This document shows, piece after piece, positions 39,654 through 49,774 of a stretch of 64,000 nt of DNA. Below the pieces are notes generated by a model. That model saw only the letters and a program-made list of their open reading frames with translations, searched no databases and was not told where the DNA came from. Position 1 is the stretch's first letter, and each line of letters begins with the position of its first letter. The position numbers were made by a program, and so were the translations under genes. This DNA comes from an uncultured Polaribacter sp. (GTDB lineage: Bacteria; Bacteroidota; Bacteroidia; Flavobacteriales; Flavobacteriaceae), in assembly GCA_913020555.1 (NCBI GenBank), contig CAJWAC010000001.1, positions 1 through 64,000 of the forward strand, in the 5' to 3' direction.

Positions 39654-41669
39654 TTAATTTTTAGCAGCAGATTTTATTTCATCTAAATTTGTTATTACAA
39701 AAGCAGTTCTTCTATTGGCTTGATGCTCTTTTTCTGAACAATAAACTCTGTTTGTATGCCAATCGTTATCTACACATTTATTAGTTAAGCGTGATTCTCC
39801 ATAGCCTTTTCCTGTAATTCTATCTGGCCTAATTCCTCTATAAATAATATAATCTACAGTTGCGTCTGCTCTTTTTTGTGATAGAGATTCATTATAAAAA
39901 TCAGTACCTCTAGCATCTGTGTGCGATGTTGATGTAATTTTCATTAATGGATATTTATTCATCACTTTAATAATATGGTCTAACTCTCTAGCAGCATCTG
40001 GCCTAATATCCCATTGATCGTAGTCAAAATATATATCATTTATTTTTATAATAATTTCTTTAGCATTATTAAAAACAAAATCATCAATAATATCTAAATC
40101 TAAATCTATAGTTAATGACTTGTCCGTTTTAAAAGTTTTAGTTTCTGGTATATAATATTCTTTAGACGCTGTAATCACATAGGTTTGATTGCAAGGAAAC
40201 TGAAAAGAATACCTTCCAAATTCATCTGCAGTTGTTTCCTTAATAATTTTATTGTTTACACCTTTCACAACCAATTTTGAATATGGTAAATATTTTTGAA
40301 ACTTTAAATTTCTTACAGTACCAGAAACGACTTGATTACACACTTCTGGTTCTTCAAACTCTTTTTTAAAGCGATAAATATCGTCATCTCCTTTGCCCCC
40401 TTTTCTGTTAGATGACAAGTAACCCATATTCTTTTTAGCGTTAATAGAAAATGCAAAATCATCTGATTCAGAATTGAATGGTGCCTTTAATTTAATTGGC
40501 AATTGAAATTGTTGGTTAATCATTTTACTCTCAAAAATATCCAAATTACCCATTCCTGTATGACCATCGGAAGAAAAATAAAGTGTATTATCATCTGCAA
40601 TAAAAGGAAACATTTCTCTTCCTTTTGTATTTACTGTATTTCCAAGATTTCTAGGAGTTCCAAAAGTACCATCAAACTTAATATCTACAACAAAAAGATC
40701 TGTTGCACCAAAGCTTCCTGGCATATCTGAAACAAAATACAAAAGCTTACCATCTTTGCTCAAAGTTGGATGTCCAACAGAATAATTGTCACTACAAAAC
40801 GGTAATTCCGTTATGTTTTGCCAACTACCATTTATATAATCTGCTTTGTAAATTTTAAGATTTATATATCCTTTTCCATCAACTTTATAATCTCCATAAT
40901 TGAAATTATTTCTGGTAAAATACATTACATCAGCATTTGGAGAAAAAGAAATAGAAGATTCATGAAACTTTGCGTTAACCTTTTTAGAAAATTGTCTTTT
41001 TCTGTCTTTTAAATCTACCTCTTCCTTGTTTACCTGATAAATATCAAGATAATTCCCTCCATTGCCTTCATTAACCTCTGTGGAAATTTCTCTTAATTTT
41101 CTTGGTGATGAAAATAAAATTGTACTCTGATATTCTGTAACTCCAAAATCTGAAAACGGTGTGTTTAATTGATATAAATTTTCTAAAATGAACTTTTCTT
41201 TTAACGTTTCATTAAAATTATTTTCTTTTTGCTCCTGGTTATATCTGGGTTTTTCTTTACGAGTTGAAACAAGCTCATTAGTAGGAAAATTATTTACCTC
41301 AGTATTCGGTTTTTCTAACTTTTGATATTTTTCCATCCAATATAATGCTTCTTCAAACCTACCGATACTTTTTAAAGATTGAGCATATTTAAAAATATAG
41401 TCTTCCTCTTTTAAATTATAAATTGTAAAAAGTTTAGCATAAGTTACTGCTGCCTCTTTCATTCTTAAGCTAGCATAATATGAATCTCCCAATCTTTTTA
41501 AAACATATGAGGTAGGGTCTATATCTGCTAACATTTTATACTCTTTTATAGCCTTTACATATGACAAGTTTTCATAATAAGTGTCTGCCAATTTTGTTGC
41601 TGGAGTTTGCCCAAAATTTTGAAAAAAAATAGTGAGTAAAAAAAGGGATATATAAAGTGTTTTTTTCAT
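39654..41669 (-). CDS. OmpA-family protein with TPR and PD40/WD40-like domains (T9SS-associated)
   Basis: KLLYFVSDMPGSFGATDLF PD40 motifs; NDIYFDYDQWDIRPDAARELDHIIKVMNKYP OmpA domain. Confidence 0.93.
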   Translation of the reverse strand: MKKTLYISLFLLTIFFQNFGQTPATKLADTYYENLSYVKAIKEYKMLADIDPTSYVLKRLGDSYYASLRMKEAAVTYAKLFTIYNLKEEDYIFKYAQSLKSIGRFEEALYWMEKYQKLEKPNTEVNNFPTNELVSTRKEKPRYNQEQKENNFNETLKEKFILENLYQLNTPFSDFGVTEYQSTILFSSPRKLREISTEVNEGNGGNYLDIYQVNKEEVDLKDRKRQFSKKVNAKFHESSISFSPNADVMYFTRNNFNYGDYKVDGKGYINLKIYKADYINGSWQNITELPFCSDNYSVGHPTLSKDGKLLYFVSDMPGSFGATDLFVVDIKFDGTFGTPRNLGNTVNTKGREMFPFIADDNTLYFSSDGHTGMGNLDIFESKMINQQFQLPIKLKAPFNSESDDFAFSINAKKNMGYLSSNRKGGKGDDDIYRFKKEFEEPEVCNQVVSGTVRNLKFQKYLPYSKLVVKGVNNKIIKETTADEFGRYSFQFPCNQTYVITASKEYYIPETKTFKTDKSLTIDLDLDIIDDFVFNNAKEIIIKINDIYFDYDQWDIRPDAARELDHIIKVMNKYPLMKITSTSHTDARGTDFYNESLSQKRADATVDYIIYRGIRPDRITGKGYGESRLTNKCVDNDWHTNRVYCSEKEHQANRRTAFVITNLDEIKSAAKN

Positions 41670-41686
41670 AATAGTAGGTTATTTAA

Positions 41687-42604
41687 CTAGAAAAACCTAG
41701 GTGATCGTATTTTATTTATTTCAGACTCAAAGTTAAATAATAAGAAAATTTCGTGGCTACCAGAATTAAAATCCCCTAAATTTGTTAGTGTGTAATCATA
41801 GGCGTAGCCTATTCTAAAATTCTTTTTAACTCGCAAATTAATTAATGCAGAAATAGATTCGGTTAGTCTGTAAGACAAGCCAAACTCCAATTTCTCATAA
41901 ACTAAAATATTCCCAGAAAAATCAATTGATAAAGGCGCTCCCTGAGTTGCTTTTGCCATTATAGAAGGTTTTAGTTTTACCTCTCTAGAAAGATCAAATA
42001 CATACCCTGAATTTAAAAAGAAATGTGTTTTTTCTGAACCATTAGTGATTTGATTCTCTGTTTTTTCGAAGTGAAACGTTTCTAAAAGATTAGGCATTGC
42101 AAAGCCTAAGTAGAATTTATTAGTATAATAAAATAAACCCGCTCCAATATTGGGCAAAGTTTTATTTGCTGCCCTTTCTAAAAAATCTAATGATTCAGGA
42201 TCTACAGAGTTTAAGCATTCTAAACATAAATTAAAAGCTGTAATTCCTGCTTTTAAACCAAAAGCCAATTTTGAATCATTATTTAAATTTAAAGTGTAAG
42301 AAATATCCGCATAAATATTCTGTTCTTGAACAGGTCCAATTTTATCAACAATAACAGACAAACCCAAACCTAAATTTTTTACTATTGGTGCATGTGCTCC
42401 AAAAGTTAACGTTTTTGGGGCTCCTTCAAAACCAACCCATTGAGTTCTTGCCAAAAAATTGAGACTTAAAGCTTCTTGAGATCCTGCATATGCTGGATTT
42501 ATAATATTCATATTATACACGTATTGCGTGTATTGCGGATTTTGTTGCGATTTTACACAAATTGTAAAGAATATAAATGCAATAATTAGTATGTAATTTT
42601 TCAT
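41687..42604 (-). CDS. PorP/SprF family type IX secretion system membrane protein
   Basis: QQNPQYTQYVYNMNIINPAYAGSQEALSLNFLARTQWVGFEGAPKT. Confidence 0.96.
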   Translation of the reverse strand: MKNYILIIAFIFFTICVKSQQNPQYTQYVYNMNIINPAYAGSQEALSLNFLARTQWVGFEGAPKTLTFGAHAPIVKNLGLGLSVIVDKIGPVQEQNIYADISYTLNLNNDSKLAFGLKAGITAFNLCLECLNSVDPESLDFLERAANKTLPNIGAGLFYYTNKFYLGFAMPNLLETFHFEKTENQITNGSEKTHFFLNSGYVFDLSREVKLKPSIMAKATQGAPLSIDFSGNILVYEKLEFGLSYRLTESISALINLRVKKNFRIGYAYDYTLTNLGDFNSGSHEIFLLFNFESEINKIRSPRFF

Positions 42605-42621
42605 TTGTATTGCCTTAGTAA

Positions 42622-44157
42622 TTACCTATTTAAATATACCCAACCCTTTTTGGGAGCTGTTAATCCGTCGTTAAAATCAATCACATAAAAATATGTTGCA
42701 ATTGGCAAAGGTTTATTATTATTAAAGGTAAGTCTTCCATCAGAATAACCATCCCACCAATCTGGACTTACATTGCCATTATTACTATATTCATAAACCT
42801 TATTACCCCATCTGTTATATATTTCTAACTTAAATTCGAGGTATTGTAAGAGTGCCGGAATTTCAAATGTGTCATTAATACCATCTCCATTGGGGGTAAA
42901 GGTATTTGGAATAACATCTGAAAAAGGATTAGGATTAATAATTATATCACACGCAGAACTATCTTGATAGTTAGGTACATTATTTGAATCACAATCAGGA
43001 CTTCCAGAACAATCTTCACCTTCAATATCTGAAATCAAATCTATAGGAATTACCCCAAAAACCTCTGAATCTGCAGGATCAAATGTGGCTTTTACACCTT
43101 CTGAATTTACTTCAATTTCTAAAGTTATGTTATCGATTAAAATCTCTCTTGGTTCAGAACCTGAAACAGGAATTTTATATTCTATTTGAATCCAATTTCC
43201 TGCATCTAACTTTGTTGTTTGTTCAACTGTTAGCAACTGATCTACAGAGAAAGCACCTGAAGAAACTGTGCCAATTGTAGCCTTAATTGGTAAATTATAA
43301 TCACCTGAAAAATCTCTTCTGTTATCAAATAAGTAAGCTTTAAATGTAATAAATTTATGAACATTTAAAACGTAAGGATCCGTGATATCTAAAACCATTT
43401 TTGCTTGACCTCCAATAGGGTCAAAACCTGTTAAAAACATTAAATTGTCTGGAGCAGGATCACCACCAATTAAAGAAACATAATTTATAATCGTAGAGTA
43501 CACCAAATTTACATCTGTGTCGCCAGAAGTATCAATTATACCATCTGCAAAATAAATTTTTTGATACGTGTTTTTGATGTTTGCTGTGCACCCTTCATTG
43601 ATATCAAGAATCCCATCGTTATCATCATCATCATCACAATTATCAGGAATTCCATCTAAATCATTGTCTAAATTATCATCAAAATTAGCACATAAATCTA
43701 CGGAGTCTAAAATTCCGTCTCCATCACTATCTGCATCAACCTTTATAATTACTGAAGCACTCGCACAGTTTGTACTTGCACCTCTTTCACAAATTTGATA
43801 AATTACTGTAAATATTCTTGAAGGTGTGCCAGCAGGAACATTGATATTTCCGTTTTGGGAGATTGTAACTCCTGCTAAAGTACCATCTGAAAGAATAGAG
43901 GGTACTACCGTGGCGTTAGTTGCGGTTGCCCCATCTGAAGTATCGTTTATAAAAACATTTCCTGCAACACCACCGACAATACCATTTACTGATGTTGAAG
44001 AAAAGTCATCATTATTAGCTACTAAAGTTGCAAACATTCTAGAAGAGCTTTTATTATCAATTGTTACGGCTTTCCCATTTGCTAGTATCAAATGGAAATA
44101 CCCTAAGATTAAAAAAGTGAGTGCTATCTTTTTAAATTGTTTACGATTTAAGTACAT
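42622..44157 (-). CDS. T9SS type B sorting domain (gliding-motility C-terminal) secreted protein with Ca-binding Asp-rich repeats
   Basis: [68 protein letters not shown]...[16 protein letters not shown]. Confidence 0.94.
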   Translation of the reverse strand: MYLNRKQFKKIALTFLILGYFHLILANGKAVTIDNKSSSRMFATLVANNDDFSSTSVNGIVGGVAGNVFINDTSDGATATNATVVPSILSDGTLAGVTISQNGNINVPAGTPSRIFTVIYQICERGASTNCASASVIIKVDADSDGDGILDSVDLCANFDDNLDNDLDGIPDNCDDDDDNDGILDINEGCTANIKNTYQKIYFADGIIDTSGDTDVNLVYSTIINYVSLIGGDPAPDNLMFLTGFDPIGGQAKMVLDITDPYVLNVHKFITFKAYLFDNRRDFSGDYNLPIKATIGTVSSGAFSVDQLLTVEQTTKLDAGNWIQIEYKIPVSGSEPREILIDNITLEIEVNSEGVKATFDPADSEVFGVIPIDLISDIEGEDCSGSPDCDSNNVPNYQDSSACDIIINPNPFSDVIPNTFTPNGDGINDTFEIPALLQYLEFKLEIYNRWGNKVYEYSNNGNVSPDWWDGYSDGRLTFNNNKPLPIATYFYVIDFNDGLTAPKKGWVYLNR

Positions 44158-44488
44158 ATTTTTCTATTTTAGAAAGTTTGTTACAATCGAATCATAATAA
44201 ACTTTTGTCAAAACTATAAAACAAATAATAAGACAGGTCTTGAAATAAAGTGAAGCAGATAAAAAATCTATTTGTACTTTCTTCAGTTTTTATTTTTTAC
44301 AAAATGATAAGTGGGGAATTTTTTTTGTGGAGTAAATTTTAAAAAAATTAGATTTTGTAAGAATCTTTAAGGAGTAAAACGAAAACTAGTTTCGAATTAT
44401 GATTTGTATCGGGGGCCGTCATAATTTATTATATTTTTAATAAATATAGAATAACTTTTAGAAAAAATAAAATTTAACTGGGTTTTTT

Positions 44489-45253
44489 TTAAAAATCTCT
44501 TTCATTTTTAATTTTTTCATAAGCATCTTGTATGCTCTGGAATTTTTCTTTTGCTCCTTTTAAATGCTCTTCACCCAAATCTCTTAGTTTATCAGGATGA
44601 TACTTTTTAACTAATTTTCTGTAAGCCGTTTTTACCTCTTCATTAGAAGCAGACTTCTCTATTTCTAGAATTTTAAAAGCATTACCTGAAGCATCGTAAA
44701 ACATTGCCTTTATAGATTCATAATCATTATTATTGATATATAAATAACCAGCAATTTTTTTAATTTCTTCAATTTCAGTCTTTGACACAAACTCATCTGC
44801 TTTGGCAATACCGAATAAAAAATGGATTAACTGTAAACGAGATGCATGAGACATGTGTTCTCTAACCTGAATACAAACTTGGCGTGCAGAAACATCCTTT
44901 TTTACAATACCTTTAAATAATTTAAAAGCATTGTTTGCTCGCTCTTTGCCATACATGCTTAAAAATTGAGACCTCACAAAATTCAATTCACGCTGATCTA
45001 TTTTTCCATCTGCTTTTATAACAATTGATGCCAAAACCAATAAACTCATTTCAAAATCTCCAGATTGTGTATTGGCTTTTGTTCTATTAGAACTTCTTGG
45101 CCTTTCTCTATTGTAGTCTATTTGTTCTTGTTTAAAATCATCAATTTCAAACTTGTCTACAAAACTACCAATTGCAAAACCAATTGCCGCTCCTATTGGA
45201 CCTCCTAATGTAAATCCTAAACCAGCTCCCAACCATTTTGTGAAACTTCCCAT
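44489..45253 (-). CDS. TerB-like/DnaJ (DjlA-type) domain protein
   Basis: Gly-rich N-terminus; TerB-like middle; J domain with YRKLVKKYHPDKL. Confidence 0.92.
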   Translation of the reverse strand: MGSFTKWLGAGLGFTLGGPIGAAIGFAIGSFVDKFEIDDFKQEQIDYNRERPRSSNRTKANTQSGDFEMSLLVLASIVIKADGKIDQRELNFVRSQFLSMYGKERANNAFKLFKGIVKKDVSARQVCIQVREHMSHASRLQLIHFLFGIAKADEFVSKTEIEEIKKIAGYLYINNNDYESIKAMFYDASGNAFKILEIEKSASNEEVKTAYRKLVKKYHPDKLRDLGEEHLKGAKEKFQSIQDAYEKIKNERDF

Positions 45254-45549
45254 GATAAATGTTTTTTTAATTTCAAATATAAGAAATGATTAATGTGTGT
45301 TTATTTTTTAATTTAAAAATTTAGGCTTAGTACTTACCTCCAATAAATACAAAACCTTTTTTATAAACTGAAGAACCATTGAATCTAATTAGTGTAGAAT
45401 TATGAAAGATGTGAAAGTTTTTAATTTAGCATCTTTTACATAAGATTATTATTATTTATAGTGCTATCTAAATTGTTATTGGTTTGTTATTTTTAATTAG
45501 CTCTAATTTAATTAGATTTGCAGAGTTAAAAAACTAAATAGTTAGAATT

Positions 45550-45960
45550 ATGTATCCAGAAGAATTAGTAAAACCAATGCGTAATCAGTTAATTGATGCT
45601 GGTTTCGAAGCATTATATACAGGTGAAGATGTAGAAGCTGCAATGGCAAAGAAAGGTACAACTTTAGTAGTTGTAAATTCTGTTTGCGGTTGTGCTGCAG
45701 GTACTGCAAGACCAGGAGCAATTGCTTCTTTAGGAGCCGATAAAATTCCTGACAACTTAACTACTGTTTTTGCAGGTGTAGAAAAAGAATCTACGCAAAA
45801 AGCTCGTGAATTTATGATTCCTTTTCCTCCTTCATCTCCGGCAATGGCTTTATTTAAAGATGGTAATTTAGTACATATGTTAGAACGTCATCATATTGAA
45901 GGTAGATCTGCACAAATGATTGCACAAAATTTGGCTGCTGCTTACGATGAGCATTGTTAG
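45550..45960 (+). CDS. BrxA/BrxB (YphP/YqiW) family bacilliredoxin
   Basis: MYPEELVKPMRNQLIDAGFE; NSVCGCAAGTARPG; MIPFPPSSPAMALFKDG. Confidence 0.96.
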   Translation: MYPEELVKPMRNQLIDAGFEALYTGEDVEAAMAKKGTTLVVVNSVCGCAAGTARPGAIASLGADKIPDNLTTVFAGVEKESTQKAREFMIPFPPSSPAMALFKDGNLVHMLERHHIEGRSAQMIAQNLAAAYDEHC

Positions 45961-45994
45961 AATTTATATTTAATCCTTATTAAGGCAATCATTT

Positions 45995-46018
45995 AAAATC
46001 CACTAATTAGTGGATTTT
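45995..46018. terminator. Palindromic terminator after the bacilliredoxin gene
   Basis: AAAATCCACTAATTAGTGGATTTT followed by T-run. Confidence 0.85.
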
Positions 46019-46040
46019 TTTATAACTAATATTTTAAAAT

Positions 46041-46280
46041 ATGGCATCGCAATTTGCATCTTATACCAAAAAAGAACTTATTAAAAAGTTGAAAAAACAA
46101 AAAATTTTGGCAATTGTTCAAACTATATTGTTATTACTGATGGTTTTGTTTGCAATTTTCTCCACTTTCGAAAAAGGAATTTCTTTTCAAACATTTCTAC
46201 CTCTATTTTTTGCGCCAATGCTCTTTGTTATGATTTTTGAGATAAAAAAAATAAAAGAAGAATTACAAAGTAGAAAATAA
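46041..46280 (+). CDS. Small membrane protein
   Basis: 79 aa, two hydrophobic segments; immediately upstream of the HD hydrolase. Confidence 0.65.
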   Translation: MASQFASYTKKELIKKLKKQKILAIVQTILLLLMVLFAIFSTFEKGISFQTFLPLFFAPMLFVMIFEIKKIKEELQSRK

Positions 46281-46281
46281 A

Positions 46282-46941
46282 ATGATTGAAAGTAAAATAA
46301 TTAAAAAAACCATACATTTTGTTAAAAAGGAATTAGCGCAAGCAGAAGGAGGTCACGATTGGTTTCATGTTGAACGTGTTTTTAAAAACACATTACTTAT
46401 TGCTAAAGAAGAAAAAGTAAATCTAACTGTAGTTTCTTTGGCTGCACTTTTGCACGATATTGCTGATTCTAAATTTCATAATGGTAATGAAGAAATAGGT
46501 CCAAAAATTGCTGAGAGATTTTTAATTGATGAAAATGTACCACAAGAAATAATCACACATGTTGTAGAAATTATTAAAAATATGTCTTTTAAAAATTCGT
46601 TTGGTAAAAACGAGAATAAATTTTCATCAATAGAGTTAAAAGTGGTGCAAGATGCAGATAGATTAGATGCAATTGGTGCAATTGGAATTGCTCGGTGTTT
46701 TAATTATGGTGGATTTAAAAATAGGGCTTTATACAATCCTGAAATTTCACCAAATTTAAATCTTACAAAAGAGGAATATAAAAACTCTAAAGCACCAACA
46801 ATAAATCATTTTTATGAAAAATTGTTACTTTTAAAAGATAAAATGAACACAACCTCTGGAAAAAAGATCGCAGAAAATAGACATCAATTCATGGTTAATT
46901 ATTTAAGCCAATTTTATGATGAATGGAATGGAAAATTATAA
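46282..46941 (+). CDS. HD domain phosphohydrolase
   Basis: GGHDWFHVERVFKNTLLIA; LLHDIADSKFH; DADRLDAIGAIGIARCF. Confidence 0.93.
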   Translation: MIESKIIKKTIHFVKKELAQAEGGHDWFHVERVFKNTLLIAKEEKVNLTVVSLAALLHDIADSKFHNGNEEIGPKIAERFLIDENVPQEIITHVVEIIKNMSFKNSFGKNENKFSSIELKVVQDADRLDAIGAIGIARCFNYGGFKNRALYNPEISPNLNLTKEEYKNSKAPTINHFYEKLLLLKDKMNTTSGKKIAENRHQFMVNYLSQFYDEWNGKL

Positions 46942-46942
46942 A

Positions 46943-47128
46943 TTAACTTTCTTTTGCCACTTCTAAAGCTGTAATCTTATATTCTAAAACTGCTAATTCC
47001 TCACCAAATTCAATAATCTGCTCTATTGTTAAATCTTTACTAGAGTTCACAAAATCTCGAATTTGTCTGCTTTTAAAGCTATAATAATCTATTGCTTTAT
47101 CTACTTTTGTTTTAACCATTACACTCAT
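46943..47128 (-). CDS. Small hypothetical coiled-coil protein
   Basis: 61 aa ORF two bases downstream of the AraC regulator; good spacing. Confidence 0.5.
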   Translation of the reverse strand: MSVMVKTKVDKAIDYYSFKSRQIRDFVNSSKDLTIEQIIEFGEELAVLEYKITALEVAKES

Positions 47129-47130
47129 AA

Positions 47131-48003
47131 CTACTGTATTAGATTTTTTAATTCACTTCTGTAAACAGAAGCACTTTTACCAGAGAACTCTTTAAATAAC
47201 TTATTAAAATGAGAAAAATTGTTGAAGCCGCACTCAAAACTTATATCTGTTATACTCATGTTACTTTCGGCAAGCAATTTTGTAGCATGTACAACCCTAT
47301 ACTCATTTACTAATTTTGTAAATGTTTTTCCAGTTGATTTTTTAAAATATCGGCAAAATGCAGGAACTGTCATACTTACCAAACCTGAAGCTTCATCTAA
47401 ACTAATATGTTCTTTAAAATTTTCATTAATATGTTTATAAATCACCTCTATTTTATTACTGTCTTGATGTGTACTTTCAAAAGCAAAGCCATTAGCATTT
47501 AGCAATGTAAAGTCGTCTGTTGTGGCTAAATCATTTAAAATTTCTATAAATGAAGTAATTCTATGGACTCCATTTAATTCTGTTAAGTATTCAATTTTTG
47601 CCCCAATTCTTTGTTTTATTTCAAGATTAAAGCGAATTCCTTTTTTAGCTCGTTCAAATAATGCATCAATGGCAATCATTTCAGGTCTTTTAAAAAAATC
47701 ATTTCCTAAAAAATCGGGTAAAAATTGTATTAATGTTTCAGATCCATTTGTTGTTAATCTATCTAAATATCCAATATGTGGTAAATTAGAACCTATTAAT
47801 ACCAACTGGCTATTGTTAAAATAACTTATATGATTACCAATATGTCTTTTCCCTTTTCCTTTATTTACATATACCAATTCTATTTCTGGATGAAAATGCC
47901 AAAAGGGCTTGTTGGTTTTTAAAAACTCTACGTGCTTCTTTAATAAAAATGAGCTTCCAAAATTTGGAGTAATTTTCTCTAGAGTTGGTTTTCTCTGAAT
48001 CAT
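47131..48003 (-). CDS. AraC-family transcriptional regulator
   Basis: N-terminal cupin; MTVPAFCRYFKKSTGKTFTKLVNEYRVVHATKLLAES...ISFECGFNNFSHFNKLFKEFSGKS. Confidence 0.95.
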   Translation of the reverse strand: MIQRKPTLEKITPNFGSSFLLKKHVEFLKTNKPFWHFHPEIELVYVNKGKGKRHIGNHISYFNNSQLVLIGSNLPHIGYLDRLTTNGSETLIQFLPDFLGNDFFKRPEMIAIDALFERAKKGIRFNLEIKQRIGAKIEYLTELNGVHRITSFIEILNDLATTDDFTLLNANGFAFESTHQDSNKIEVIYKHINENFKEHISLDEASGLVSMTVPAFCRYFKKSTGKTFTKLVNEYRVVHATKLLAESNMSITDISFECGFNNFSHFNKLFKEFSGKSASVYRSELKNLIQ

Positions 48004-48133
48004 AATACAAAAATACGATATTACAAAATTCTCAACTTTATAAAATTAACATTTTTATACTCTATATTAACCAATAAGGTTTTAAAAAAAAAATATTTTG
48101 TTAATATAACACATAAATATACCAATTTTGTTG

Positions 48134-48164
48134 TTTGACAAAACACATATCAAACTTAATTTTG
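48134..48164 (+). promoter_or_regulatory. Near-perfect Bacteroidetes housekeeping promoter
   Basis: TTTG (48134-48137) - 19 nt - TAATTTTG (48157-48164). Confidence 0.75.
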
Positions 48165-48184
48165 TTCTATAAAATATTTAAATT

Positions 48185-48310
48185 ATGGTAAACAAAGAAG
48201 GAATTTTATTTACAAGTGTAATTGTTTTTTTCTCGGTTTTATACTTGGTTCAATTGATTGTAATTGGACGAATATTAATAAATGGTATCAACAATAAAAA
48301 AAGCATATAA
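48185..48310 (+). CDS. 41-aa single-TM small protein (absent from the ORF track)
   Basis: MVNKEGILFTSVIVFFSVLYLVQLIVIGRILINGINNKKSI*, just downstream of the promoter at 48134-48164. Confidence 0.5.
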   Translation: MVNKEGILFTSVIVFFSVLYLVQLIVIGRILINGINNKKSI

Positions 48311-48312
48311 AA

Positions 48313-48892
48313 ATGAAAGTATTTAAAAAAGTAATATTGATTGTCATTTTTATGTTAGCAACACTGGCAAACTATGCAAACAAAAACAATTTTTATAACG
48401 CAAAAAACAGTGATAATATAACATTTGTGTTTAAAGGAACAAAAAAAGGACATCAACTAAAGGTAAAAGATCAGAATGGAGAGGTACCTTATTCTGAAGA
48501 AATAAAAAGGAAAGGTAATATCACCAAATCATTCAATTTTAATAATCTGAAAGACGGAAATTATACTTTAGAATTAGAAAAAGATTTTGAAATTATTGTA
48601 AAATCGATAAAAGTTGAAAGGAATAAAGTTGTCATTGAAAAAGCTGAAAATATAATTTTTAAACCTGTTATTAGACTTGAATCTGATAAATTAATGATAT
48701 CAAAAAATTATATTTGATAAAAAACAATTAGAAATCGCCTTATTTTTTAAAGGTGAAATTATTTATTCAGAAACTATAAAGGGCGGTCCAATAGTAAATG
48801 GAATTTATAAATTAGATTTAAACGAAAAAGGAGATTATGAGATCGTTATCGAAAATAATGGAGGAACCTACAACGAAATATTTAAACTTTAA
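48313..48892 (+). pseudogene. Secreted hypothetical protein split by a single-nt frameshift in an A6 tract
   Basis: ORF 48313-48717 stops at ...LMISKNYI*; removing one A from 48702-48707 gives ...LMISKIIFDKKQLEIALFFKGEIIYSETIKGGPIVNGIYKLDLNEKGDYEIVIENNGGTYNEIFKL*. Confidence 0.75.
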
Positions 48893-48921
48893 GCAATATT
48901 TCTAATTTATCTGTAGCATAT

Positions 48922-48962
48922 TATTACAAAAAACGAGCTCGTTAAAGCTCGTTTTTTGTAAT
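48922..48962. terminator. Bidirectional Rho-independent terminator
   Basis: ttacaaaaaacgagct-cgttaa-agctcgttttttgtaa between convergent genes. Confidence 0.88.
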
Positions 48963-48969
48963 AATTTAT

Positions 48970-49752
48970 TTAATTGCCAGAGAAACTAGGCTTTCTTTTT
49001 TCTAAAAATGCAGTAGTGCCCTCTTTAAAATCTGCTGTACCAAAACATGCACCAAATTCCGAAATTTCTGTGTCAAAGCCATTAATACCATCTTTAAAGT
49101 TTGCATTTACTGCCTTGATAGCTCCAGAAATAGCAACAGAGGAATTTCTCATTATTTTACTCGCCAATTTTTCTGCTAAAGGCAATAATTCTTCCAATGT
49201 TGTTGTGTGATTTACTAAACCACAATTTTTAGCTTCATCAGCAGAAATCATAGCAGCCGTCATAATTAATTCCATTGCTTTTCCTTTACCAACCAATTGT
49301 GGCAAACGCTGTGTACCTCCATAACCAGGAATTACGCCTAAAGAAACTTCTGGTAACCCCATTTTTGCATTATTTGATGCGATTCTAAAATGGCAAGACA
49401 TTGCCAATTCTAATCCTCCGCCTAAAGCAAAACCGTTTATAGCAGCAATTACAGGAGTAGACAAATTTTCAACAAAATCAAACAACATTTCTTGCCCTTT
49501 TCTTGCTAAAGAGCCTCCCTCATTTACAGAAAAATGGGCAAACTCAGAAATATCTGCACCTGCAACAAATGCTTTTTCTCCAGAACCCGTTAAAATGATG
49601 ACTTTAATAACTGAATCTTCTTCTAAAACTTTAAAAGCGTGGCTTAACTCCGTAATTGTTTGTTTATTTAATGCATTTAATTTTTTTGGCCTATTAATAA
49701 TTATTTTTGCCAGCGCATTATTTTTTTCTAGTAGAATATTATTGTATTTCAT
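48970..49752 (-). CDS. Enoyl-CoA hydratase/isomerase family protein
   Basis: INRPKKLNALN; AAINGFALGGGLELAMSCHFRIAS; GLPEVSLGVIPGYGGTQRLP. Confidence 0.95.
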   Translation of the reverse strand: MKYNNILLEKNNALAKIIINRPKKLNALNKQTITELSHAFKVLEEDSVIKVIILTGSGEKAFVAGADISEFAHFSVNEGGSLARKGQEMLFDFVENLSTPVIAAINGFALGGGLELAMSCHFRIASNNAKMGLPEVSLGVIPGYGGTQRLPQLVGKGKAMELIMTAAMISADEAKNCGLVNHTTTLEELLPLAEKLASKIMRNSSVAISGAIKAVNANFKDGINGFDTEISEFGACFGTADFKEGTTAFLEKRKPSFSGN

Positions 49753-49774
49753 ATGATATAGTTAGGATTGAAAG

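Noticed and set aside
43568-44197. Plus-strand ORFs opposite the type-B cargo gene
   Set aside because: Composition mirrors the Asp/Asn/Thr-rich sense protein; no start context or motif
45483-45520. Possible promoter TTTG...TAGATTTG upstream of the bacilliredoxin gene
   Set aside because: -7-like box is good but spacing to the nearest TTTG is about 26 nt, longer than expected
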